The notes beneath the pieces were generated by a model. It saw only the letters and a program-made list of their open reading frames with translations, searched no databases and was not told the DNA's origin. DNA of 64,000 nt from Sciurus carolinensis. Taxonomy: Eukaryota > Chordata > Mammalia > Rodentia > Sciuridae. Of the stretch, positions 29,821-43,707 are shown piece by piece. Where the stretch lies: positions 20,067,123 to 20,131,122 of the forward strand of contig NC_062224.1 of the NCBI RefSeq assembly GCF_902686445.1, written 5' to 3'. How positions within the stretch are numbered: the first letter of the stretch is position 1; every line of letters begins with the position of its first letter. The position numbers and the translations under genes were made by a program.

Positions 29821-29924
29821 AAAGAAATCTAAGTCAAGTACAAAAAGTAAAAAGAAAAAAAGTAAAAAGAAAATCAGATGGAATTCACATGCACACATAC
29901 ACCCCCAAGATCCAAATCCAAAAC

Positions 29925-30458
29925 CAGAAACACTTTTCTAATAAAGAAGGTTAATAGCTGTTAGGGCAAAAAGATCAGTATACAAAAATAAACTTTTTTT
30001 ATAAGGGGAACAATTTGAATTAAAAATATATTCCTAATAGCATTATAAATGTGATGTTAACTGACAATTCAATGAAAGATGGGTAATATTGTATATGGAT
30101 GAGTACAGAACAATGCTGAGAAATTAAGGAAAACATAAACAGAGAAGTATATGGTGCTCATTGGCTGGAAGATTTAATACTGGGAAGATCTTGATTATCA
30201 CAAAATTAGTCTATAGCTTCAGTGCATCCCAATCAAAATCTCACCCGAAGTTTTGGTTGAGATTGTCAAACTCATTTTAAAATTTATCTGGAAAAGGAAA
30301 CAAATCATCATTAACTAAGCAACTCTGAAAGAGAACAAAGCTGGGTAACGACATTAGTCTATTTCAAGACTTTTTATAAAGCTACAGTCATCAAGAAGTG
30401 TGGAATTGGCATAAAGACAAATACCAATGACACTCAGACAAGAAAGAGCAGAAATAGA

Positions 30459-30501
<43 letters not shown>

Positions 30502-30520
30502 CCATTTGAAAAGGGTCAAA
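29925..30520 (+). mobile_element. Old L1 ORF2, middle part of a split element
   Basis: Diverged plus-strand ORF2 ('gtatacaaaaataaac', 'tatggtgctcattggctgg', 'cagtgcatcccaatcaaaat', 'ataaagctacagtcatcaag'), no intact frame. A (CA)n microsatellite has grown inside it. Confidence 0.75.
30461..30499 (+). repeat. (CA)n microsatellite
   Basis: Nineteen uninterrupted CA dinucleotides starting in old L1 sequence. Confidence 0.97.
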
Positions 30521-30552
30521 CAGTCATATATATATATATATCAGTGATATAT

Positions 30553-30600
<48 letters not shown>

Positions 30601-31003
30601 ATATTATTCAGCCATAAAGAAGAATAAAATTATGGCATTTGCAGGTAAATGGATGGAGTTGGAGAATATCATGCTAAGCAAAATAAGCCAATCCCAAAAA
30701 ACCAAAGCCGAATGTTTTCTCTGATAAGTGGCTGATGATACATAACAGGTGATGGGATGGGGTGAAGGTAAGAGAAGAATGGAGGAACATTGGATTGTGT
30801 AGAGGGAAATGAGAGGAGGGGAAGGGCAGGGGAAGGAAAAATTGTGGAATGATACAGACATCATTGCCCTATGTATATGTATGATTACATGAATGGTGTG
30901 AATCTACATCATGCACAACCATAGAAATGAAAAGTTGTACCCCATTTGTGTACAATGAATCAAAATGCAGTCTGTGAAAATATAAATAAATAAAATTTTT
31001 TAA
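30521..31003 (+). mobile_element. Short young L1 3' end nested in the old L1
   Basis: After an (AT)n block, 'ggaatattattcagccataa' starts the last ORF2 codons and the full 3' UTR follows to an A-rich tail near 31000. Flanking near-repeats aaaagggtcaaa (30509-30520) and aaaaggatcaaa (31004-31015) look like the target-site duplication. The old L1 continues on both sides. Confidence 0.85.
30525..30596 (+). repeat. (AT)n microsatellite at the L1 5' truncation end
   Basis: Interrupted AT/TATA run. L1 has a short 'tatata' just before 'ggaatattattcagcc', so the run probably expanded from the element itself. Confidence 0.93.
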
Positions 31004-31462
31004 AAAAGGATCAAAGCAATTCAAGAGGGAGAAGAATGATTTTTTCAAGAAAGGGTGCTACAACACTTGGGGAGAGGCAGGGAGGAGCGGAGGGAAGGAT
31101 TAAAAAGGTCTGTGCAGAAGCATCATTTGTGACGATGAACAGGTTCGCTGTTAAAATTTTGTCCCATTGTCCCAGATGTGGGGCACCTGTAAAAACTTAA
31201 AATACATAATATACAATATAATTTATATGTATGCATATATAAAATATATATATATGTACACACACATATGCCCTTGATTATGATTTCCAACCTATTTAAT
31301 GTACTCGTATCAATGTTGTTGAAATATTTGCAGAATTGAAAACTTGGGACTTCATGGGTTCATCATGGTGATACTTGCATAGGTGTTTATATATGTAAAA
31401 ACTCATCCTATTTTACTGGTTAAACATTTCTTTTATACCTCAATAAAACTATTAAAAAATGC
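31004..31462 (+). mobile_element. Old L1, right part of a split element with 3' end
   Basis: 'ggatcaaagcaattcaagag' and 'gaaagggtgctacaacactt' follow on from the ORF2 sequence that breaks at 30520. It ends 'acctcaataaaactattaaa', an old L1 3' terminus. Confidence 0.7.
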
Positions 31463-32159
31463 AGAGAATAATTTTAAACTCCGGAAAAAAAAATAAAGCA
31501 TCCCAAACTATATTTTTTCCTGTGTAAACACAAATGTAAGGATGTGTGTGATTGGGTGGAAGAAAGTCATGTGACATTTTAATCAGTAAGAGAGTTCAGG
31601 CGACTTGAAGACTCTCCAGGAACCATCAGAAAGTTGTCCCCTCCTGCAAAAGGCAGGTAAATCTGAATTATTCTGAGCAGAGTAAACTTTTCTAATGAGC
31701 AGAGAGAACACCACTATATTTTCTGATGAGTGCCTCAAACTTTTCTTTACTCAAAACCTAGCTTTTTTAGATTCATATTTATGTTTTCCTCAGAGGATCT
31801 GGGGCAGAAGATTTTAACAGATGATATTTAGTGAGGTGAAAACAAACTACTGCATCTTACTACAGAATCATTGCCGCCGCCATCATTCACGTATGATTCA
31901 CAAGTTTTCCATGCATTCTAATCTTGCACCCAAGACAGTTCAGTATTAAATGTTTAATATCAGCATAATTTTAACAAAAAGCTTCATATAATGGTTACAC
32001 CCCACTTTTTGCAAAAGAAAAAGGCATAAAATTTGTGATAATTATGAGGTGAAATATGGTAACATGCAAAATTGAGGATTAAAGTTTCAAAAGTCACAGA
32101 GACAGAAACTACTTGGTGTGTCCCTGCGGACCCCTCTCAGTGAGTTGAAATTGCCTTAC

Positions 32160-32289
32160 CCATTTTTGTGAGAGGGTGATGAACGAGTTGTCGAATTACG
32201 CTGTTTTCTGATGACCTCAAAAGTAGCACGATATCAGTGGGAAGAGTGTCTCGATTTTTGGCTAAGAACCCGCTTGCACTATAGAGGAC
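32160..32289 (-). CDS. MYO3A: MYO3A exon w6: lower 50K up to loop 2
   Basis: 130 nt, phase 0 in (acceptor ATCCACAG) and phase 1 out (before GTAAGG). The peptide is [20 protein letters not shown], then [20 protein letters not shown] and TKM. Y...GFL.KN.DTLP.D...LL..S is the canonical approach to actin-binding loop 2. The final base G starts the Gly codon completed in the next exon. Confidence 0.97.
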
Positions 32290-34132
<1,843 letters not shown>

Positions 34133-34311
34133 TCAACTATGTAGGAAATCCTCGAAGAATGCTGATAGTCAGAATCATTTATTTCAACCACAATGTGCAG
34201 TGAACAAAGACAGACGATTTTATATAGCTCATATGTGCAGCTTTAGAATGTAATTATAAGTAATAAAGCAAAACTTGTGATAATGAATTTTTACCAGTGC
34301 ATTATGATTTA

Positions 34312-34502
34312 GAGCAGTTCTTAAAAATTTAGCACTCATCAGAGTCACCTTGAAGGTCTGCTGTAATACAGGCTGCTGGGTCCCATCTTCAGAGTTTCTG
34401 ATTCAGTGGGTCTGGGGAGGGAGCCAAGAATTCACATTTCTAATAAGCTCCCGGTGCTGCTGATGTTCCAGGTTTGGGGACTACATTTTGAGAACCACTG
34501 GT
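34312..34502 (+). mobile_element. MER5A (hAT-Charlie DNA transposon)
   Basis: Almost full-length: 'agcagttcttaaaaatttag' at the left, 'agagtttctgattcagtggg' in the middle and 'ttttgagaaccactggt' as right terminal repeat. Non-autonomous fossil shared by placental mammals. Confidence 0.88.
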
Positions 34503-34732
34503 CCAGAGGAAGGAAACTACTTGAGACTGACCAAAGAGGTTTGTGAGAAAGAGTTTTCGTGCCAAGTCACAAACCTAAAATGTTGGTGGTTTGGCCATCC
34601 TTTGTATTTGAGGAGCTATAGGTTATGTAAGAAACACAATAGAATCATAAAGGCATTGAAATTTCTATAACTTTTTAATGCATTCAGAGAACTTTCCATT
34701 CCAAGTTCTAGAAGGAACTTTAAAAATTTTTT

Positions 34733-36450
34733 TTAGTGCACTGTAGTTATGCCTAAAAGGCTCATTTTGACATACTCACAAATGCATATAACATAGTTTT
34801 CTTCATTGCTATCCCCAGTACTATCCTCTTCCCTCTCTCCTCTCCCCTGATCTCCTTCCTCTATCCTCTTGGTCTTCCTTCTATTCATGTATTTATGTTT
34901 TAATTGGTGTGTTATATTTAAAATTGGAGTGCATTGTGATATATTCATCCATGCACATAACAATTTGCTCAACTTTATTCCCCAGTTCTTCTCCTCCCTC
35001 TTCTTCCCCCGACTCCACTTCTACTCTACTGCTCTCCTTTGTATTTTCATGAGATTCCCTGTTTTATTCCTTTTTCTCTCACTAGCTTCTGCATAGGAGA
35101 CAAAATATTCGACCCTTAACTTTCTGAGTTTGACTTATTTTACTTAGTGAGTTGTTCTCTCTAGTTCCATCCATTTACCAGCAAAGGACATAATTTCATT
35201 CGTCTGTGGCTGAGTAGAGTGGAACTCCATTGAGTATACAGACCACATTTTCTTAACCCACTTGTTTGTCGATGGGCACCTAGGCTTGTTCTATTAACTT
35301 GGCTATTGTGAAATGTGTTGCTATAAACATTGGTATGAATGTGTCACAATGGTATACTGATTTCAGTCCCTTAAGATAAATATCAAGTAGTGGGAATCTT
35401 GGGTCATATGGTGGTTCCATTCCAAGTCTTTTGAAGAATCTCCATACTGCTTTCCAAGTTGGTTATACTAACTTATAGTTCCTTGAACAATGTTACCCCC
35501 ACACCTTATCAGCAATTATCACTATGTGTATTCTTGATGATTGGTATTCTGTCTGGGGTGAGATGAAATTTCAATGTAGCTTTGATTTGTATCTCTCTAA
35601 TTGCTATGGATATTAACATTGTTTCATATTTTTGTTGGCCATCTGTATTTCACTTTTTTGTCTCTTTGGATATTTCACCCATTTATTGAGTGGGTGATTA
35701 GTTTTTCTTTTCTTTTTTTTTTTTTTTTTGGTATTGAGTTCTTTATATATTTTGGTTATCAATTCCCTATTGGAAGAGTAGCTGGCAAAAATTCTTTCCT
35801 ACTCTGTAGGTTCTCTCTTCCTGCTCTTAATTGTTTCCTTTGCCGTGCAGAAGTTTTTTATTTAATTCTATTGTACTTATTGATTCTTGGTTTTATTTCT
35901 TGAGCGTTAGGAGTCTTAAGGAAGTCAGTGCTTGCATGGATGTGTTGGAGCACTGCCTTCTTATTTTCTTCTAGCACTGTTTCTGATCTAATTCCTGGGT
36001 TTTTTGATCCACTTTGAACTGATTTTTGTGCAGGGTGATTTTTGTACACATGGCTATCCAGTTTCCCCAGTCCCATTTGTTAAAGAGGGTATTTTTTTCT
36101 CCAATGTATGCTTTTGGCACCTTTGTCAAGGATCAGATGACTATATTCATGTGGATTTGTCTCTGTGTCTTCTAGTCTATTCCACTGGTCTTCATGTCTG
36201 TTTTTATGCCAGTACCATGCTGTTTTTGTGACTGTAGCTCTGTCATATAATTTGAGATCAGGTGTTGTGATGCCTCTAATCTCACTCTTGTTGCTCAGGA
36301 TTGCTTTGGCAATTTTGGATTTTTTATTCTTTCATACAAATTTTAGAATGGTTGTTTTCTGTTTTGGTGAAGAATTTCATTGGTATTTTGATGGGGACTG
36401 CACTGAATTTGTAGATTGCTTTTGGTTAATATGGCCATCTTGATGATATT
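34733..36450 (-). mobile_element. 5'-truncated L1, older subfamily
   Basis: Minus-strand L1. 34733-35100 is a 3' UTR with two similar C/T-rich units; 35130-36450 is the ORF2 C-terminal half, full of stops. 'ttcctttgccgtgcagaag' and 'gatccactttgaactgattt' are L1 landmarks. Its 3' UTR differs from the elements at 30521-31003 and 62321-62948. Confidence 0.88.
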
Positions 36451-37304
36451 GACAGAGGAACATTTTGATATCTAAAGACTGCTATGAATTCATTTTCCCA
36501 CAACATTGGGGTTATTTTTCTTTCCCTCTAGTATTGTCCAATTAGAGGAGAGAATATGCCAATCAGGGGGTCAAGAAGAAGCAATATCATGAACTTAATT
36601 GTAAGGAACAGGCTCTGCATATCACCATAAATAAATAAGAAAAAAATATGAATATTTTTTGCAAGTACTTGTTATACATAATAAATATTTTTTATAATCA
36701 GGAAATATGGTGTTCCACATTTAAAAAATTAACTTTTTCAGTTACCAGAAAACTCTAAAGTATTTTCTTTTTTAAACTTAAGTGACATTTCCATTTTAAC
36801 TATTTTGGATGATCATCTTAAGTATATTATACCCGTCTCTGCCTTTTTAAACAGAAAAAAATTAATACATTAAGTCTTCCTTTGATGACTCAGGATTATT
36901 ATCACGAGCATTTATTAATGTACTGTAACTTAGAGGTTATTAAGAACTTGAGACTATTTGTCTCTATTAAATAAATGGCTGGAACATCACAGATAAATTT
37001 GTTTCCTGCCTGCTAGCTATCTTTTCAAATTCTAGAATTCTCTTTCTGCTCTGCCCACCAATTTCTAATTTTGGGTTAGATGATTTCTAAGGTCATTTCT
37101 AACCTTAGATTTTGTGATGGGGACTCTACCATAAAGTAAAGAGAAATCCCGTATCTATCACTGTATGATAAACATTCACTGGTCCAGGTATTAGATTCAA
37201 ATTCTCTTCTTTAAAGTCAGCTGTGCAGAGTTTGTGACAGCTATTTTCTCCCAGATAAATTAAAATCATTTAAAAAATCATTCAGGATTACACAACTGTA
37301 TTCA

Positions 37305-37493
<189 letters not shown>

Positions 37494-37924
37494 CTATTAT
37501 TGGTGATGATACAAACCGAAAAATTCACTTAAAACTGTGTGAACAGGATGTAGCTCAACAGTAGTAACATAAAATTCTGCTTTACATACATTATAGTAAG
37601 TTGCTGTTTATGACAATGCCCTTAAACTGAGGGTATCATTCTAACTTTCCCTCCACATAATTGCTAGTTCATTAAAATCAGCACTGATTATCCTCAGGAT
37701 AGTGACAAAAGGATCTCGAGTCTCTATTCTAGAACTATACTAATCGCTCATTTTCAATGTAATATATTGTTAATGAAAAGTAGTAAGAATATGTTCCAAA
37801 ATTTACAGAATATGAGTAAGGTATATGTTGGAGTTCCTTTCCCTACTGGATCTCTCAAGAACATTTCCATAACTTTTCAGTCATGACTTGGACATTCACA
37901 TTGAAAATGGTGGACATCAGTTGG

Positions 37925-38090
37925 TTGTGGGATCAACCAAGGGGTTTAGAGCCAAGGACACACTGATTAACATCTGGACTCTGTCACTTATTTGTTTGAA
38001 TCATCCTTTCGAATTTTCTTACTCTATAAGCTTCCCTCCTCTCACTTATTAAGTGGGGGTAATGATCCCTATCTCACAAAGCAAAAATAC
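37925..38090 (+). mobile_element. MIR SINE
   Basis: 'aacatctggactctgtcact' and 'attaagtgggggtaatgatc' with 'cctatctcacaaagc' follow the MIR consensus order. Ancient. Confidence 0.65.
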
Positions 38091-38639
38091 ATGGTATGTT
38101 AGTGACAGACAAGTGCAAGAAGTGTGAAATAAAAGCAATGGACCACAGACAATGACCGTAGGGCCGTGATGACAGCGCACAGGTGCCCAGGTTCTAATTT
38201 AGGAAAGGGACAAAAGCTGTGGAACACAAGCTGGGTTTCTGGGACTGCCCTCACACCATACCCCTGTCCCAGTGCTGAAGTCTGTGAAAGAGAAGAGACA
38301 TAGGTGGCCTCTGGCCTTTCATAGTAAAGTGATACTTGTGAGTAGGAGGATCACTGTTTTTCAGGGATAAAACAAACATTCCTGTCGGTTAAGTATGGAA
38401 TCACTGTTGACTTGGGCAGAAGGTCTTGCACATGTTTAAATTACAGGCTATTTTTGCGATTATTTTAAAATAGTTTCAAATTCATGAAATGTATTCATCA
38501 TCTACAAGAAGCTAGAGAAAGAAAGTTTATTTCTGACAACTTTGGAATTGAGTCAATGATAAGCTGAAACTTTGAAACACTATGATATGAGAATTATGAA
38601 GCTGAAATCTTATTTCAAGGGTACCATACACAAATGTAT

Positions 38640-38717
38640 TTTTTTTTATTTTAATTTTTTGTGCTGGGAGGGTTAAACCCAGGGACTTGTACATGCTGAG
38701 TTATACCCTCAGGCCAA
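38640..38717 (-). mobile_element. ID-like SINE, diverged
   Basis: T-rich tail, then 'gtgctgggagggttaaaccc' and 'gctgagttataccctcaggc', the complement of ID box B and box A regions, with the middle partly lost. Confidence 0.65.
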
Positions 38718-39599
38718 TGCATACATATTTTAAACAAAACAAAACCTAATACATAAAAAGGCGAACCCATGGCCTCAAAGGTAAAGAACTGGAAAGACAT
38801 TTAGTTTATTCAGTACAAGAAAATGAAAATAATGTCTTGGAGTTTCATGCCTTTCCAGTTGAAGGTAACCTTGGAAAAAGTCTGTAGACCTAGAATTATT
38901 TTACTGTTAGACACATTATGCTGACAGCATATAATAGCTTAAATCTGCAAAGTTCAAGAGAATTTTTGTGTGTTTTAAACAGAAAGCACACGAGGTTAAG
39001 GTCTAAATTGATGCATTTGTCATTTCTATTTGCCAGTGTCAAAATCCCTGGAATGCATTTATGGCAGGTGATACAGGGAAGAGAGGAGTAACTTGGCAAG
39101 CAATGGGCTCCCCTTACAGATGCTGGTTAGTATTATGGATTCCAGGCAACCAAAGGAGAAGAAAAAATACTATTACTGTACTCAGGACTTAAAAAGTACT
39201 TCTAGTAAAATAATCATGCCTAAAAGAATGTTACATATTTTTACAGCAGTTATGATAGCAAAATGCCTAATTATTTTCTAACACACATAGAAAAGCAAAG
39301 CTCATATCTCCTCAAAAAGTCATTGTTCTGTCCTGCACATTAAAATTACACTTAAAGCAGAGGATGAACAGAGTTGTTATCTGCATTAATGCTGAAGTAT
39401 TTAGTCTATATAATTTCCACTCTGTTCAGATGGCCTGAATTCCCTTTTGAAAATGGGTGGGCGAATAACCATTTCAAATTTATATCAGAGAGGCAAAGGA
39501 AGCCAGAAGACTTGGAGGTTAACCATTTCCATAACTCAGTCAAATTCTTGTGTTTTGCACTGAGGTTTGATTATGAGCAATGAAAAGACATGGTTACAA

Positions 39600-39730
39600 G
39601 AGAGCTCATAGCAGGTACATCTCTGTTGCTATGGCTTCCACAGGAGACACACTTCCATAGTTGCAGGTTCACAGCAAGTGCATCTCTGTGGCCATGGAGT
39701 CCATGGAAGGTGCACCTCTGTGGCCAGGGC
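39600..39730. repeat. Imperfect short tandem repeats
   Basis: Three related pieces in direct order share 'catctctgt(g/t)(g/c)c(c/t)atgg' at about 39618, 39681 and 39711 (the last diverged). Origin unknown. Confidence 0.4.
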
Positions 39731-40192
39731 CTAAACAACAAGATTAAGCACTTAGGACTAATGTGTCCCCCCGGGAGACATTCAAGATTTCTGCACTGGG
39801 TTCTCAGACTCACACAGCATCATGGAAGAGTCGTTCCGCACTCTGAGAGAGGCTTCAAAATTCTACCTGCCTCCTCAGCCACATGCAAATTTAAGCACAG
39901 ATTCCTCAGCAGCTGGTAGTACAGTTAAATGTTAGCTGTCATCATTTTGGTCTCACCTCGTCAGAGAGACCCTCCCTCCATCTCTCAGACTAATTTAGCA
40001 ACCTGTCTTTCCTCAACTGGCCACTCTTCAGCATGCTACCATTTAAAATTTTCACAGTATTTCTGCCTTTTTAAAGTGTCTATTATTCTCCATCTCTTCC
40101 ATAAGAATGAATACTCTCTGGAAGCAGGAACTCTGTGTTACTCACCTCTCTATTCAACATTGGGCATGTTAAATAAATGGTGAGTCTTATAC

Positions 40193-40562
40193 ATTGAATG
40201 TATCACACACCCCATCCCCAAATTCATATGCTAAAGCCCAATGTCCCAATGTGATTGTATTTGGAGATGGAGAGTTTCAAGAGGTAAAGTTGAATGGACT
40301 CACTAGTGTGGGGCCCCCATCCAATGGGTCTGGGGCCCAAGGAGGCACCAAAGATTTCAGCATAAAGCTGAAAGGCCCTCTGAGGACACAGAGAGAAGGA
40401 GGCCGTGGCCACCTTGGAGAGAGGACGCAGGAGGAACCAACTCTGACAACACCTTGGTCTCAGACTTTCAGATTCCAGAACTGTGAGAAAATTAATTTCT
40501 GTTGGTTAAAGCAGACTTTCTTGAAGTCTGTGGTATTTTGTTATGGCATCCCTAGCAAATAA
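40193..40562 (-). mobile_element. MLT1-like LTR
   Basis: The plus strand shows 'aatgtgattgtatttggaga', 'gattccagaactgtgagaaa', 'attaatttctgttggtt' and, at the end, 'tggtattttgttatggcatc', the complement of an MLT1 LTR start. A 122-residue open frame inside is coincidental. Confidence 0.65.
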
Positions 40563-40659
40563 ATACACTGAGTTTTCTGGATTCCTCTTGTAAAAGTTGT
40601 TTAGAAAAACAGTTTTCCAGAGAGAGGAAGATTGGGTGAAAACAACAAATGATGTGTGC

Positions 40660-40668
<9 letters not shown>

Positions 40669-40711
<43 letters not shown>
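40669..40711 (+). repeat. (TG)n microsatellite
   Basis: About 21 TG units directly after a short (TA)n. Confidence 0.97.
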
Positions 40712-40714
<3 letters not shown>

Positions 40715-41444
40715 CTTTTATTTCTAATCGTAAATGTAACACATGTACATTAAACATTTAAAACACAGAGAAATCACTGACGCTTTAAAATTCAAATAAA
40801 ATCCATCTCCTATAGTTAATGCTTATTAACATTTAGTTTTTTAATGCAAATTTTTAAAATAAAATAGAAATTCTACTATTAGTTCAACATTAATTTTACT
40901 TTACTTCCTTCGAAAAAAGGAAAATAGCATTATGCTCTAAGAATGCACCTATAAACATTCTTTGAAGAGTGACACGAGATGGTATCCTGTAGTTTTCAAT
41001 TCTGTTCTTTCCACACGGGGCCATTTTAGAGTACTGCTTTATTTAAGCAGGGCTCTGAGGCTCATCTGTGAGCACCCAGCTTTTCTGTATTTTGTGTCTT
41101 AGGACAGATTAGTTGACTGCAAGGTGTGGACATGTTATAGATCCTGATATGCATTCGAAGGTTGATTTTTTGAAAACCTGCAGCACTGTGTACTCTAATC
41201 AGTACAAAGGGTTGCACCCTCAGCAGCAATAAATGTTGTCATTAGCAATGTCTTATCTGGTATTTTAGATAGGCAAAATGATAATCTATTATTGTATCTG
41301 CATTACTTTGATTATAATTTTACCTAAAATGAGAGTTTTGGGAAAAAAGAAATATGCTTAGCACACATTATTATACTTACTGCCTGCCAGTTATTATTGG
41401 ATCCTTGATTCTTTTCTACTTTGCTCATTTTTTCATGAGAACAA

Positions 41445-41560
41445 CCCTGGAGAGCTCTCAGAAGACCTGGATTCTGTTACTGGTTTTGTTTCAATAGCTT
41501 GTAACTTGTCTAAATCACAGGGTAATTTTTACTTGTGAAATAGAGATAATCCATTTAAAT
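41445..41560 (+). mobile_element. MIR SINE, diverged
   Basis: 'gacctggattctgttactgg', 'taacttgtctaaatcacagg' and 'gtgaaatagagataat' keep the MIR order. Confidence 0.55.
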
Positions 41561-41602
41561 TCCCGAACTATGAACATATTATATTTGTTTTTCACTTTCT
41601 CC

Positions 41603-41620
41603 CTCTCTCTCTCTCTCTCT
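41603..41620 (+). repeat. (CT)n microsatellite
   Basis: Nine CT units, followed by a short TA/TG-rich stretch to 41670. Confidence 0.9.
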
Positions 41621-43598
41621 GCAAATATGTAAATGTGTGTATATATAAATATATGTGTATATACATATGCACATTATTTTTAATACTGACACCTGAATGA
41701 AAGAACTAAGCCTTTGAAAATAAAAATGAAGAAATCAAAGTGGTAATAATCCATGTGTTCGAAAAATCCAAACTCTTGATGTAAAATAATATTCCTTATT
41801 TAAAATCTCTTTCTTCCTGTATCAAAGCTGATACTGATGATTATGTTAACGTTAATGGTGAGTCATAGGGAAAGTTGTTCATCATTAACTTGAGATGACA
41901 ATGGTCATTAACTTAGAATTTGACAAATAACCTAATAAGAAACATTTTGGGTAATTCCTAGGAAATTGTCCATGTTTTATTTTATGCACATTTTGTTGAA
42001 CTTTGGAGGAAGGAGTTTCAGAACTGTGTTCTCCAGAACAACCTTCTTACTCAGAGAAAGATGTGTGCTACACATGTTGAGATAAAAATCCCAATTTTTA
42101 TGTATGACATCCTTGGAAATGCCTTAAAATTCATAAAAGATTTTACAAATCTATGGTTTGTTGATGGGTATCGGCTTACCATAAGGAGACATTTGGATTA
42201 GGAATTCAGAAATGTAGTTTTCTATAAGCCAGAATCTCTTTTACCTTCAATCATTTCTTTTTTATGGTTCTATTTAAATCTTTAGCAAAAATTTCAGTCT
42301 GTCAACAGTGTGCTATAGGGTCACAGCAGAAAATGAGAGTAACTATATGGATCTCTGTTCCCAATGGTATATTTCATGAGAACAATTTTTATCAAAAAAT
42401 TTTAAAATGCTTAAAATCTGAATAAATGATCAAAACAAGTAACAAATCTCCACATCACATTGAGGATTTGGCCCAGCTTCGTCATTGAAAAAGAAAGACT
42501 CCTACTCAGTGTGGCTGCTAAGAAATGTGGGACATGGAGCCTGCGGAAGGCAGTGGCTGCTGCAGGGGTGTCCGGATATAACTAACTATTAGGATATCAG
42601 CTTTCATATTCATTGAGTGAGCACATAAGGAATATGTGGCTGTGATTCCAAACCACAGCCCAGACTTCGCCCCAGCATTTAAAAAGGGAGATTTACTGTA
42701 CCAAGGGTTTCTAAATGTATGACCGTCATAATGTTTAAAGAAAACGCCTATAAAATGGTCTCTATGATTTGGAGAGCTGAAATAAGACAAACGTTACCAA
42801 CATCTCACGCAGATGGCTTAATAGGGAAGAAATTAAGACAGGAAATAAAAAATCCACACTTTAAAGCAAAACAATTTGAAGACATTTATAAGAGGTTGGT
42901 TTTAAATTGTGCAGTTTTTATCAGCTGACTGATTCTGTTTATGTTGTAGTGTTAAAAAAGTTGAAAATCTAGGTATTATTATTGGATGAATTTTTATTCT
43001 TTGTAAGTGCCTCAAATTATGTGTTATGAGTCCATGTCCAAAACCTCAAGAGCTTTAAACCTCAGGACGTGAACAGCTGGAGATGAAAGCCATGCACATC
43101 ACTTTCCGCAGGAGCAACCACAGTCATAATTGCAGTTATTGTTTCCAATATGTGCTGTAAATAGTTTCCTGCTTATAAAATTACTTCTGACTTTCAGTTC
43201 CAAACCCACACGGGTGCCTATATAACTGATATATGTAAAAACACATCTTTGTACAGAAACAAACAGTAATAGCTCACTTTTAAAAATAAATGTTAGTCCA
43301 GTTAATAACTAGTCAAATGTGCTGCTTCAATGTACGAAGGAAACTTATCCAAAGTAAAAATGGGCATGTAAGGAAGTACAGTGAATCTACAGGGTTCTAG
43401 AACAATGTTTTGTACCCCCATACGGGTTCTGAGTGCCCAACGGCACTAAAGGACAACTGGCATTTTTCCAGTTTGAATTCTTGACCAAGATTGACCAACC
43501 TGTGGTTGGCATGTGCTCCACTTATTTTTAAATAAAAATTATTAGGGAACATAGTTCATTTCTTTTGCTCATTTCTTCTATTTTACAATGGTGCAAAG

Positions 43599-43707
43599 TT
43601 GGGCTGGGGATATAGCTCAGTTGGTAGAGTGCCTTGCATGCACAAGGCCCTGGGTTCAATCCCCAGCACCACCAAACAAACAAACAAGAACAACAGCAAA
43701 AACCAAA
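43599..43707 (+). mobile_element. ID SINE with clear target-site duplication
   Basis: 'tgggctggggatatagctca' (box A), 'gccttgcatgcacaaggccc' and 'gggttcaatccccagcacc' (box B), then an (AAAC)-rich tail. The 13-bp repeats caatggtgcaaag at 43586-43598 and 43708-43720 flank it exactly. It lies opposite to MYO3A. Confidence 0.95.

Larger units (their letters stand above)
27768..32159 (-). other. MYO3A intron between w6 and w7
   Basis: 4392 bp, mostly a nest of L1 elements from 27957 to 31462 (annotated separately). 31463-32159 shows no element. Confidence 0.85.

Noticed and set aside
40194..40562. 122-residue plus-strand open frame
   Set aside because: Lies wholly inside an MLT1-like LTR, which has no coding capacity.
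43599..43674. tRNA-like gene (box A and box B present)
   Set aside because: It is an ID SINE: A-rich tail, flanking 13-bp duplication, many sister copies in the window, and no full cloverleaf checked. The same applies to 28589, 47429 and 52497.
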